DNA from: Dechloromonas sp. A34
GTDB lineage: Bacteria > Pseudomonadota > Gammaproteobacteria > Burkholderiales > Rhodocyclaceae
DNA length: 64,000 nt
Direction: 5' to 3'
Assembly (NCBI RefSeq): GCF_026261605.1
Contig: NZ_CP102486.1
Location: 1,426,001-1,490,000, forward strand
Numbering within the stretch: position 1 is the first letter of the stretch; the number at the start of each line of letters is the position of its first letter. This document shows, piece after piece, positions 49,474 to 58,414 of this stretch. The notes beneath the pieces are model-generated. The model had not been told where the DNA came from, did not search any database, and was given only the letters and a program-made list of their open reading frames with translations. The translations under genes were made by a program, and so were the position numbers.

Positions 49474-50952
49474 CTAAAGCGTCTTCAAATACTCCACTAG
49501 CGCGTCCTTCTCCGCCGTCGACAACCCCGTGCCAAACTCGTGCCCCTGATTGCCGCCGCCCATGGTCGACGTGTCGAGTCGGGTGCCGACGCGTTTGGCT
49601 TCCGGCGAATCGCTGACGAAGCCGACTTTCGTCTGGTCATAAACGTCGTAGCCGCGCCAGAATAGTTTGGGGCGCTTGGCGGCTGGTTCGAGCAGGTCGC
49701 GCAGGGTGGGCACCGAGCCGTTGTGCAGGTAGGGCGCCTTGAGCCAGATGCCATCGAGGAAGGGGGCGACGTAGCCGATGAGGTCTTCTTCGACCAGGCC
49801 CTTGCGTTCCAGGCCCATCTCCTTGACGACCTGATTGGCCTTGATGGCGGCGCCCTTGTTCCAGGAGTCGAGCCGGCCACGGTCGGTGCCGACATCGGCC
49901 AGGGGGAGCGGTGTGCCGGTCTTTTCGCTGGCATGGCAGGCAGCGCAGTTGGCGTCAAATACCGTCATGCCGGCGGCGGCACGGGCTGCGTTGATCGGGA
50001 AGGGGTATTTGGGCGGCGGCAATGCGGAAAGGTAGTCCTGCAGCCATTTAACCTGGTCGAGAAAGTCGGCCTTGTTGGCGGGCGGGGCGCCGAGCACGCC
50101 GAGGGCGGAATCCATGATCACCGAGTAGGGGTCGTTGCTGTCGCCGGCGTAGTTCATCCGGTGGCCCTTTTCCCAGACGTATTTCTTGAGGTTCCATACC
50201 GAGGGCATGTCGGTCGGGCCGAAGGTGTCGTCCATCGGCGCCTTGATCATGAAGTACTTGGTCAGGTTCATCGCATCGTCGCGGCCGCGGCCCCATTCCG
50301 GGAAGTCCTTGCGGTAGATCCAGGCGAACTGCGCTTCGCGTTCGAGCAGGCGCTTCTTGGTGATCGGGATGATCAGGAAACGGTAGAGCAGCTGGTCGAT
50401 CCAGTCCAGATGGGTTACCCGGTTGATCTCGGCCATCAGGATGTCGGCATTGAAACGGGGGTCCTTGGCGCAGTCGATGAGGTAGCGGAAGAAGCCTTCG
50501 ACATTGGTCGTGTGGGCCGAGCCGCCGACGACGAAGACCGGGTTCGAGTCGATTTTCTCGCGATAGCTGGTGGTGTGGCAGACGGCGCAGTTGTTGGCGA
50601 CGCGGGCGAAGCCGATGGTTTTCTTGGTGAAGCCGATCGGCAGTTCCTGGCCCTGTTCCCACGAAACGCCGAGTGAGGCGTAGCCGCCGGGGATGACCAG
50701 GCCGTCCTGGGTCAGCTTTTCCGGAAAGATCCGGGGCAGTACATAGAAAATCCAGTAGGGCACGCCGGCGTCGGTCTCGGCGCCGATCGAGCCGTACTTG
50801 AAGCGCATTTCCGGCGTCGCGGTCACCCAGTCGGGCTGCGGATACTGGCGGAAGCCGCGGTCGTAGCCGATCATGCCGCCGATGACGGCGACGGTGGCGA
50901 GGCCGAGTGCGGCGTATTTGAGCCAGGTCTTGCAGGAGCTGGAGCAGGTCAT
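49474..50952 (-). CDS. Diheme c-type cytochrome, RoxA/cytochrome c peroxidase-like (A)
   Basis: 492 residues. A membrane/signal segment (about 10-30), two heme motifs CAVCH (122-126) and CAACH (336-340), and the late KAPYLHNGSVPTLRDLLEP block shared with MauG, bacterial cytochrome c peroxidases and the rubber oxygenases RoxA/RoxB. KTIGFARVANNCAVCHTTSY is near the RoxA type. It acts in the periplasm or outside the cell; oxidative cleavage or electron transfer are both possible and I cannot choose. It is a clear paralogue of the next upstream gene and lies last in the cluster; gap 13 bases. Confidence 0.9.
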   Translation of the reverse strand: MTCSSSCKTWLKYAALGLATVAVIGGMIGYDRGFRQYPQPDWVTATPEMRFKYGSIGAETDAGVPYWIFYVLPRIFPEKLTQDGLVIPGGYASLGVSWEQGQELPIGFTKKTIGFARVANNCAVCHTTSYREKIDSNPVFVVGGSAHTTNVEGFFRYLIDCAKDPRFNADILMAEINRVTHLDWIDQLLYRFLIIPITKKRLLEREAQFAWIYRKDFPEWGRGRDDAMNLTKYFMIKAPMDDTFGPTDMPSVWNLKKYVWEKGHRMNYAGDSNDPYSVIMDSALGVLGAPPANKADFLDQVKWLQDYLSALPPPKYPFPINAARAAAGMTVFDANCAACHASEKTGTPLPLADVGTDRGRLDSWNKGAAIKANQVVKEMGLERKGLVEEDLIGYVAPFLDGIWLKAPYLHNGSVPTLRDLLEPAAKRPKLFWRGYDVYDQTKVGFVSDSPEAKRVGTRLDTSTMGGGNQGHEFGTGLSTAEKDALVEYLKTL

Positions 50953-50965
50953 GATGGCGTGCCTC

Positions 50966-52483
50966 TCAGAATGTCTTGAGGAACTCGACGAGCGCGGCCT
51001 TTTCGCCGGCGCTCAGTTCGGTGCCGTAGGCCTTGCCCTCGTGGCCGCCGTTGCCGTTGCCGGGCAGGGCGGTGTCGAGGCGGAAGAATTTCTTGCCGCC
51101 GGCTTCGCTGATGTTCGAGACGAAACCGACTTTCACCGGGTCATAGACGTCGTTGCCGCGATAGAAGGCTTTCGGGCGCCGGGCGGCCGGTTCGAGTAGG
51201 TCGCGCAGGCTGGGCACCGAGCCGTTGTGCAGGTAGGGGGCGCGCAGCCAGAGGCCGTCGAGCGGCATGTTGGCGTAGCCGTGGGTCTTCTGGAAATGCG
51301 TGAAGCGCCACGGGTAGCCGGCGTAGAGCGTGGCCTGGTTCACGGCCAGGGTGTAGGTGTAGGAATCGAGGCGGCGGCGGTCGGTGCCGATTTTGGCCAG
51401 CGGCTCGACGGTGCCGACGTATTCGCCGCTGAAATCGCTGCCCGAGGCGCCGTGGCAGGCGGTGCAGTAGGTCTTGTAGAGCGGGGCACCCTGGGCCGCG
51501 AGGCCGCGGTCGATGGTGAAGTAGTCGGTGAAGGGCGGCGGGGCGGCATCCATGATCCACGCCTCGACGCGCTTGATGCGGGCGGTGTCGAGGGTCGGTG
51601 GCGTCGTCCCGGTACCAAAGGCGGCGCTCTTGTTGCGTTCCTCGACCGTGGTGTTGTTGCCGTCCCAGTGCAGCTGCATTTCCTTCGGCTCCTTGCGCTG
51701 CCGCTGTCGCCAGATCGAGGGGAAGTCGGCAGGGGCGTCGAATTCCCTGGGGTCGAGATGGGCCATCGGGAAATTGAAGATGACCTTGGCCGAATTGAAG
51801 GTGTCGACCCGGCCCGGCCCCCATTCCTGCTGCTTGAACACCCAGTCGAAACGCCCGGCCAGGGCCAGGACCCGGTCGCGCATGATGGCGATGGCGGCGG
51901 GATAGACCAGGTAGCGGTCGAGCAGGTCGAGGTCGCCGCCTTGGCGGGCGATCTCGGGCAGGATGTATTCCTTGGAAAATTTTGGGTCGGCGGCGCAGCG
52001 GAAGAAGAATTCCTCGAAACCCTTCATGTTGAAGGTCGCCGCCGGCATGCCGAGGACAATGTTCGGTGGCTGGTCGGCCGCGGTGCGCACGGTGCTGACG
52101 TGGCAGACGGCGCAATTGACGAAGACGCGGTCGATGCCCTGGTAGCGGCGCTTCGAGGTGCCGACCGGGAGGTCGCGCGGGCTGCCGTCGCGGTTCTTCT
52201 CGTAGACCATGCCGAGCGACTGGTAGCCCTTGCCCGGCAGGTATTGCGGGCAGACTTCGGGCAGGGCGCGCCAGATCCAGTAGGGGAAACCCATCTCGTG
52301 CTCGCCGCCAGTCGACCCGTACTTGAAGTGCTCGGTCGGGCTGGCGTAATCGACCGCTTCGTCGACGCTGAAACGACGGAGCAGGGCGAGACCGATCAGC
52401 CCGGGCAGGGCGACGGCGAGCAGGAAGAGCACGATGAAACGGCGTTTCCAGGGGCTGGGGCCGGGTGCGAGTTCCTTCTCCAT
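50966..52483 (-). CDS. Diheme c-type cytochrome, RoxA/cytochrome c peroxidase-like (B)
   Basis: 505 residues, the same plan as cytochrome A: an N-terminal membrane segment (about 13-32), CAVCH (124-128) and CTACH (340-344), and RAPYLHNGSVPSLRDLLEP, PKAFYRGNDVYDPVKVGFVS near the end. The heme spacing is almost the same (about 215 residues), which supports a duplication. Its ATG has no strong ribosome site (GGGGAAGCATC). Follows the 718-residue cytochrome by 24 bases. Confidence 0.9.
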   Translation of the reverse strand: MEKELAPGPSPWKRRFIVLFLLAVALPGLIGLALLRRFSVDEAVDYASPTEHFKYGSTGGEHEMGFPYWIWRALPEVCPQYLPGKGYQSLGMVYEKNRDGSPRDLPVGTSKRRYQGIDRVFVNCAVCHVSTVRTAADQPPNIVLGMPAATFNMKGFEEFFFRCAADPKFSKEYILPEIARQGGDLDLLDRYLVYPAAIAIMRDRVLALAGRFDWVFKQQEWGPGRVDTFNSAKVIFNFPMAHLDPREFDAPADFPSIWRQRQRKEPKEMQLHWDGNNTTVEERNKSAAFGTGTTPPTLDTARIKRVEAWIMDAAPPPFTDYFTIDRGLAAQGAPLYKTYCTACHGASGSDFSGEYVGTVEPLAKIGTDRRRLDSYTYTLAVNQATLYAGYPWRFTHFQKTHGYANMPLDGLWLRAPYLHNGSVPSLRDLLEPAARRPKAFYRGNDVYDPVKVGFVSNISEAGGKKFFRLDTALPGNGNGGHEGKAYGTELSAGEKAALVEFLKTF

Positions 52484-52507
52484 GATGCTTCCCCTTCGTG
52501 GTCTGGG

Positions 52508-54664
52508 TTACGGTGCCGGCAGGCAGGGGCGCAAAGCCTCGTAGCCGCCGGCCAGCAGTTGGGACAATTGCACGGGCTGGCCGCTTTCGGCGCGCAGCCA
52601 GTCGCCGACCTGGGCCAGCAATGCTCGGCGGGCCGGGCTGGCCCGCCAGTGGGTTGAGTCGCTGGCGAAGGCCGGCAGCATGCTTTCCGGAGGCATCGGG
52701 GTCTTGGCGCGCTGTTCCGGCGCCAGATCGGCCATCGCCAGGCGGACGTAGAGGCGCGGCGCGCAGTGGCGCAGGCGGCCCGCCACCTGATCCGGACTGC
52801 CGCTCAGGAAGTTGGGCGGAAAGCTTTCGGCCGACTGGTGGCAGACGGCGCAATAGGGGTAGAAGGCCTGCAGGCCGGGTGCGGTCGGTGCGGGTGCCGG
52901 GCTGCCGGGCACGGCGGCCGGCACTTCCAGGCGGGGCGCCGGCAAGTCCGCGGCGGCGCGGCAACAGGGGGCCGGCAGCGGCTGGCCGAGTTGGCGGAAG
53001 AGGGCAGCGAGCAGGGCTTGCCGGGGAATCGGCGTGGCCGCGAACAGGCGGGCGCCTTCCGGATCTTCGACCAGGGCTGCCATCGCCTGTTCGATGGCGG
53101 CAAATTCCTCGCGGATTTCCACGACCAGGGTGCCGCCAGTGGCGTCACCGGCCGTCCGGCGCCAGCTCAGGCGGCTGATCGCATGGCCGGCGGCGGTCCG
53201 TGGCAGGCGACCGTCGAGACGGGGCAGGAATATCGTCTCGCCGCCAGCCGCTGGGCCGGCTGTTTCCAGTTCGAGCTGGCTCAGGGCGGTGCCATCGGGC
53301 AAGGCGAGGCGGGCCAGCCGGCCACCAATCGGCCGGCTGGTGCGGGTGGCCAGTTCGCCGGCCAGGGTCGGACCGCTGTCTCCCGGTGCCGGCGAACATT
53401 GGATGGACCAGCGCGAGGCCGGTGGATGGGCGGCGATCCGACAGGGGGCGCTGAGCCGCGTGGTCGGCATCGCGGCTTGCCGGGCGAGGGCCGCGGCGAG
53501 GCGTCGGCGATCGGGGGCGGCGATGAATTCGGCCAGACCGCCGACCAGGATGGCCATCGCCTCCGGTGCCGCGGCCTGCCAGATGGAACGGGGCGGGCGC
53601 GGCAGCAAGGGGTCGAAGCGGGCGGCGATGTCGCCAGATGCGACACCGGCGGGCGCGTCGTCGGGCCACTGGACAAGGTCCTGCAATGGATTGCGGTTGG
53701 GCAGGTCGGGATTGCCGAGCGCCAGGCCGTCCGGCCAGCGGCGACTGGCCTCGGCTCGCAGCCGCGCCGCGACGATCGGCTCGAAACGGGCATCGGGTGT
53801 CCACGCCTGGCCGTCGGACAGGGCGAGCTGCAGCGCGGCGGTGAACAGGCCGGCGCGGCAGCGGCGGGCCGGAGGGTCATCGCCGCCGCAGCCGTCGCGC
53901 CACAGCGTCTGGGTCAGCGCGAAGCCGTTGGCGCGTTCGCTGGCATTGTCGATGGCGTTGGGAATATCGATGCCGCGCTCGACCGGGATGCCGTAAAAGT
54001 GCCGGCTGTTGGCGGCGAGCCGGGCGGCGGTTTGGGCATTGGCATTGGTTTCGTCCCACAGGGCGCGCGAGAAGATCGGGGCGCCGTTCTGGTGGCAGGC
54101 GAAACACAGGCTGCGGTTGGCATAGACCACCTGCGCCCGGCCGCCGGCCCGGTAGTCCTTGACCAGCTGGAACTCGAAGCGGCCGGCCGCCTCGTTGTAG
54201 CTGATGATCTCGAGCACGGCGGATTTTTCCTGGTAGCCGATGTAGAGGCGGTCCTTGAGGAAGAGGGCGGCGGGCGAGGCCGGTTCGCCATCGACCGCGA
54301 CCACGACGCGCGGGTAGGCAAAATAATCCGGGGCGGCGGCGCTGCGCTGCAGCGAGCGACCGAGCGGGATCAGGACGCGCTTGGCAGGCGGCAGGGGGCT
54401 TCCCGGATCGCGCGCCAGCTCGCCATCGAGGCGGGCGAGCAGGGCGGCGAAGGGGAAAGGCAGTTCGATCGTCGCCCGACCGTTGCGACTGACGGCAAAT
54501 AGCTGATCGAACAGCGAGCGGCCAGCCGGCGGCAGGTTTTCGCCGGGGGCGGCCGGATCGACGACCCAGGCCGGGGGCCGGGCGAGGGTTTCAGCCGCTG
54601 CCGGCATGGCAGTGCCCAGCCCGCCGGCGAGGGTCAGCAGGTAGGCGAGGAGAGGCAAGCGCAT
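52508..54664 (-). CDS. Large diheme c-type cytochrome, uncharacterised
   Basis: 718 residues: signal peptide (about 1-26, AMPAAAETL), a first heme motif CFACH (187-191), and a second CAVCH (605-609) followed by a C-terminal QSAESFPPNFLSGSPDQV. The body between has pairs of cysteines (CGGDDPPARRC; PCCRAAADL). No known enzyme domain is recognised. RSLCFACHQNGAPIFSR is the most distinctive stretch. GC content is very high. Between the lipoprotein and cytochrome B in the cluster. Confidence 0.88.
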   Translation of the reverse strand: MRLPLLAYLLTLAGGLGTAMPAAAETLARPPAWVVDPAAPGENLPPAGRSLFDQLFAVSRNGRATIELPFPFAALLARLDGELARDPGSPLPPAKRVLIPLGRSLQRSAAAPDYFAYPRVVVAVDGEPASPAALFLKDRLYIGYQEKSAVLEIISYNEAAGRFEFQLVKDYRAGGRAQVVYANRSLCFACHQNGAPIFSRALWDETNANAQTAARLAANSRHFYGIPVERGIDIPNAIDNASERANGFALTQTLWRDGCGGDDPPARRCRAGLFTAALQLALSDGQAWTPDARFEPIVAARLRAEASRRWPDGLALGNPDLPNRNPLQDLVQWPDDAPAGVASGDIAARFDPLLPRPPRSIWQAAAPEAMAILVGGLAEFIAAPDRRRLAAALARQAAMPTTRLSAPCRIAAHPPASRWSIQCSPAPGDSGPTLAGELATRTSRPIGGRLARLALPDGTALSQLELETAGPAAGGETIFLPRLDGRLPRTAAGHAISRLSWRRTAGDATGGTLVVEIREEFAAIEQAMAALVEDPEGARLFAATPIPRQALLAALFRQLGQPLPAPCCRAAADLPAPRLEVPAAVPGSPAPAPTAPGLQAFYPYCAVCHQSAESFPPNFLSGSPDQVAGRLRHCAPRLYVRLAMADLAPEQRAKTPMPPESMLPAFASDSTHWRASPARRALLAQVGDWLRAESGQPVQLSQLLAGGYEALRPCLPAP

Positions 54665-54686
54665 GGCGGGCTCCCATTGCCGGCCT

Positions 54687-55565
54687 CTAGGGTTTGACCA
54701 TGGCGACGGTGTGGGTCTGCGTGCCAGGCCAGCAGTCTTCCTGGACTTTGCCGGTCTTGACGAACTCTTGGCGCAGGCGCTCGTCGGTGGCCTTGTCATA
54801 GAGCGTGAAATTAAGTGCGAAACCACGATCCAGGTAGGCCCGGCCGAGATAGAGGCCGGGGCGGATCATGCGGATTTCGTCACGCACCTTGAGGCCGCGT
54901 CGACCGGCGAGATAGTCCGGGCTCTCCTGATAACCGGGGATTTCGTCGGTGAAAAAGTAGTCGATGATGATCGACTCGCGGCGGGCATCGAGCAGGCTCT
55001 GGCCGCAGTAGAGCTTGGCCGGGAACAGTAGCCAGGTTTCCTTGCCGTCGTAGTTCATCTTCTTCGGCTCGCCTTCGACCAGCCCGATCTTTTTGAGCAC
55101 CGAGAGGTCTTCGATGCGGTTGCGCAGCACCCGTTCGTCGCGGAAGAAAACCTTGCCCCGCCATAGCGCTTCGCCGACATCCTCGATAACCAGGCCCTTG
55201 ATGTGGAGCAGCGTGCCGGTAAAGCCGCCGACCAGTTCGGTCAGCCGGAATTTGCCGCTTTCGCCTCGCGGCAGCAGGATGCGGCCGTCGAAGGCGCCGT
55301 CCGGGATGGGGCCGGCAGCGAGGCGGCCGTAGAGCTGGTCGAGCTGTTCCTGATCCAATTTGGCCAGATAGTCTGGGGTGATCTTGGCTAGTTCGGCCGG
55401 CGGAATCGGGTATTTGTAATCGACCTGGGCGAGGTCCATCTTCGACTGGTAGCCCTTGTCGTAGGGTGCGTAGGCGATATTGGGCGGCTCCGGCTTGGAG
55501 CAGGCGACGAGGGTGGCGATGCTAGCGAGCGCAGCCAGGGCGCCCAGGGTGCGGATGTTTGCCAT
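54687..55565 (-). CDS. Putative lipoprotein of the cytochrome cluster
   Basis: 292 residues. Lipobox LVAC (Cys near residue 22), then CSKPEPPNIAYAPYDKGYQS. No heme motif. The rest is mixed alpha/beta with VGGFTGTLLHIKGLVIEDV and GLYLGRAYLDRGFALNFTLY. Function unknown. A ribosome site (AGGGGGAGATC) precedes the ATG. Gaps of 14 bases to the large cytochrome upstream and 22 bases to the next. Confidence 0.82.
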   Translation of the reverse strand: MANIRTLGALAALASIATLVACSKPEPPNIAYAPYDKGYQSKMDLAQVDYKYPIPPAELAKITPDYLAKLDQEQLDQLYGRLAAGPIPDGAFDGRILLPRGESGKFRLTELVGGFTGTLLHIKGLVIEDVGEALWRGKVFFRDERVLRNRIEDLSVLKKIGLVEGEPKKMNYDGKETWLLFPAKLYCGQSLLDARRESIIIDYFFTDEIPGYQESPDYLAGRRGLKVRDEIRMIRPGLYLGRAYLDRGFALNFTLYDKATDERLRQEFVKTGKVQEDCWPGTQTHTVAMVKP

Positions 55566-55579
55566 GATCTCCCCCTTGC

Positions 55580-58181
55580 TCACAGCGTGGCCAGGAAGGC
55601 GGTCAGCGCCTTCTTGTCGGCTTCGGAAAGGTCCTCGCCGAAGCGGTGGCCCTCGTTTTCGATTTCCTGCGTGCAGGTCTGGTAATTGGCACTGAGGAAA
55701 TCGCGTTTCTCACGGAGGATGTCGACGAAGCGGGCCGGGCTCTTGAGGATGTCATCGGCCATCGCCTGCAGGGTTGCCAATTGATCCTTCTTGCCGGCGG
55801 CTTCCAGCTTGTCCGGGTGGCGCTTGGCGAGAAAGAGGTCGCCGACCAGTTGCTTGTGTTGCAGGCCGTTGAGGAACCCGGCGCTGGCCCCGGCCGGAAT
55901 CCTGACCTGGCCGAAGCCGCCGAGCGGCTTCTCTGTCTTGCCGTCGAGCGGGCGGATGCCGACGTCGATAATCAGGTCGGCATTGGTCAGGGTGCGCTTG
56001 CTGCCCCGTTCCTTGGGGTTGAGCAGTTCGTGCATCGAGCGCTTGTAGAGCTCGAAGCGGCCTTCCACGGTCGGGTCGTAGCGCAGGCAGTCGGGTTGGG
56101 CGGCAAGCAGCTTGCCGTCGCGGTCGACGTAGCGGGCACGATGGAAATCGTTTTCCGGATTAGCCGGCTTGCCGCAGATTTCGGGACCGATGGCGTTGTT
56201 GTGCATGAAGGGCGCCGTCGCCCATACATTGACCAGCGAAATGTTGCGCAGGTAGCCGCGGCCGCCGTCCTTGAGCTCGGGCCGTTCGGGAATGTCGGCC
56301 ACCGTTTGCTGCTTGCGTAGCGTGTCGGAGGCGTATTCCATGTAGAGGTGGCCGGCCTTGTGGTTGGAGTGCAGTGATCGGCAGCGGAAAGTGCCGACTT
56401 CGGTGACCGGCGTCGATTGCTCGTTACTCAGGAAGTCGGCGCGCACCTTGCGCGGGTGGGCGTCGTTGGGGCGGCGAAATCGCGGTTCTTGAAGGCGCCG
56501 CCGGTGCTTTCCGGGATGCTCGAATGGCAGCGCGCACAGTTGTCGGCAAAGACGGCCTGGCCGCGGCTGACGGCGCCGGCACCAAATTCCTTGTCGAGGT
56601 CGGCGGCGAGGTCGGCCAGCGCATAGCTGCCGGTCTTGCTCTTGGCGCGGGCAGCCTGCAGATTGGTTTCATCCGATTCGGCCGAAGCGAAGAAATCGAG
56701 CACGTTTTGCAGTCTGTCCTCGACGGCCCGGAAATTCGGGCAATCGCGCCGGCACTGACCCACATTGAACGAGGTCTGGCCGAAACCGCGCTGCTCGGGG
56801 TCCACCTGGCGCATGTCGGAGAAGTGATTGACCCAGCACTGCTCGGCGCATGAGCCAATATTGAAATAGACGCGCTGGATCGCCTCATGGGCGCCGGTCG
56901 AATCCTCGCCACCTTTCAGGATGTGATGGACGCCGGGCAGGGCGACCTTCTGGCCGCCGAGGAAAACGGTGGTCGTGTCGTCGTCGCGCGTGCTCTTCTG
57001 CCAGCACTTGCCGCTGCGGCCGGGTTCGCACCAGCATTTGTCCTCGTCCTTCTCGGCGTCGCAGGTGGTGGTCTTGCGCCATTTGTTGATCCTCTCGCCC
57101 TTGAATACCGGGCGCTGGGCGACGTTGATCAGGGCGTTGATGGTGCCGGGGTTGTTGATCTGGTCGTGCGAAATCGCCGAGGTGTCGGTGACGCCCGGCC
57201 GGGCGTGGGCGAACATCTGGTATTCGAGGGCGCTCTTCGGCATGCCGGAGCCGAGCAGTTCGGACATCCGGGTGTACTGGTTGCCGATCAGGCCCTTGAT
57301 GTTTTCCCATTTGGGGTGCGCCGGGTCGGCCGGCGGATTGAGCGGGTCGAAGGCGATGTGGCAGGAGCCGCAGGTGGTGCCGATCAGGAAGGGGGGCTCG
57401 ACCGAAGCGTCGGCCAGTTTGGAGACGCGCGTGTCGGATTCGATGCCGGTGGCAGCGGCCTTGGTTGCGTTGAATCCGGACCAGTTGGCATTGCCGCCAT
57501 TGAGTGCCTGCCATTTGGCGGCGTCGAAGCGCGGGTTGGGGAACTTGCGCAGGCCCAGCGCCCCGGTCGAGGTGCCGAACTTGAGGTCGCAGGCCGAATG
57601 GCGCTGGTCGGCCTTGCCGCCCTGGCTGTGCGGGTCGTCCGGGTCGAGCGCGGCATCCTTGAGGCCGCAGGCCGGATCGACATAGCCCGGCTTGCCGACG
57701 TATTTGAGTAGCACGTCGTCGCCCGGGCACCAGTCGAAGCCATAGGTTTCATCGGCCGACTTGGCCGGGCAGTCGGGGTCGCCCGGCTTGCAGCAGGCCG
57801 GGTCGTTGATGATGCCCCAGGCCCAGAACCGGTCATCGCGCTGGTCAGCACGCAGGACGCGGAACCAGTCGACGAGCACGCCGATGCGTTGCTGGAAGGT
57901 GTAGGTGTGGAAGCGTTCGTTGCCGGCCGTGGCCTTGAACCAGATCAGGCGGCCGACGCACTCGGATTCGTTGAGTCCTTCACGGGCACAGGCCTCGTGG
58001 TAGGGGACGTCCTGATCGACCGCAGAAACTTCGGGGAGGGCTTGCCCGGCGGTGGAGTGGCGCTGGCTGGGGCATTTTCGGCGAAGGCGTCGCCGAAGTT
58101 GTGGTCTTGGTTCTGAAATATCCCGATGCCAGCGGCAAGGGTGACGAATGCCGCGATAGCGGCCAGCAGAGTACGTTTCAT
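55580..58181 (-). pseudogene. Large diheme c-type cytochrome with two single-base frameshifts
   Basis: The start at 58181 (MKRTLLAAIAAFVTLAAGIG, signal peptide) follows GGGAGAAAACGT. The frame breaks near 58030-58075: ATPPPGKPSP gives way to LPEVSAVDQDVPYHEAC in the next frame, as if one C is missing in AAGCCCTCCCC. The main body has CGSCH (about 270) and CARCH (about 548). A second break at 56468-56471 turns FKNRDFAAP into a stop, while the next frame continues NDAHPRKVRADFLSNEQ; again one C is missing. The C-terminal part has VWATAPFMHNNAIGP, matching the LHNG block of cytochrome c peroxidases. Restored length about 867 residues. Either a broken gene or sequencing errors in C runs. Confidence 0.8.
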
Positions 58182-58414
58182 ACGTTTTCTCCCGCATCAG
58201 CACCGATCATTCTCTGACTGCCTGGACTGCTCTTACAGGCTAAATGACATTGGCGATGTCGGGAAGTTCAAAAGCTGTCGCACCTGCCCCATATTTGGGC
58301 AGTGTCTTCTGCTTCGCGGATGGCGCTGCACGCCCCCGGTACGGGGGGCGGAAAGTCAGGCGTGGTTTGCCCAGGCTATACGGCAAGCCCGTTGTTTACG
58401 GTAATTGCGGTGCC
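58182..58414. other. Spacer upstream of the cytochrome cluster, with two hairpins
   Basis: Contains a 7-bp GC stem at 58331-58350 (CGCCCCC / GGGGGCG) and a second stem at 58364-58389 (GGTTTGCC / GGCAAGCC). They may end the GGDEF-EAL transcript or lie in the cluster leader. The cluster promoter is not clear. Confidence 0.45.

Noticed and set aside
51141..52964. A 607-codon frame overlapping two cytochrome genes on the same strand
   Set aside because: Arg/Pro-rich product with no domain; the diheme genes in the other frame carry signal peptides and heme motifs.
58331..58389. A c-di-GMP-I (GEMM) riboswitch in the spacer before the cytochrome cluster
   Set aside because: A stretch resembling CGCAAAGCC is present, but the tetraloop, receptor and second conserved block do not fit, and the better match is on the strand opposite to the cytochrome genes.
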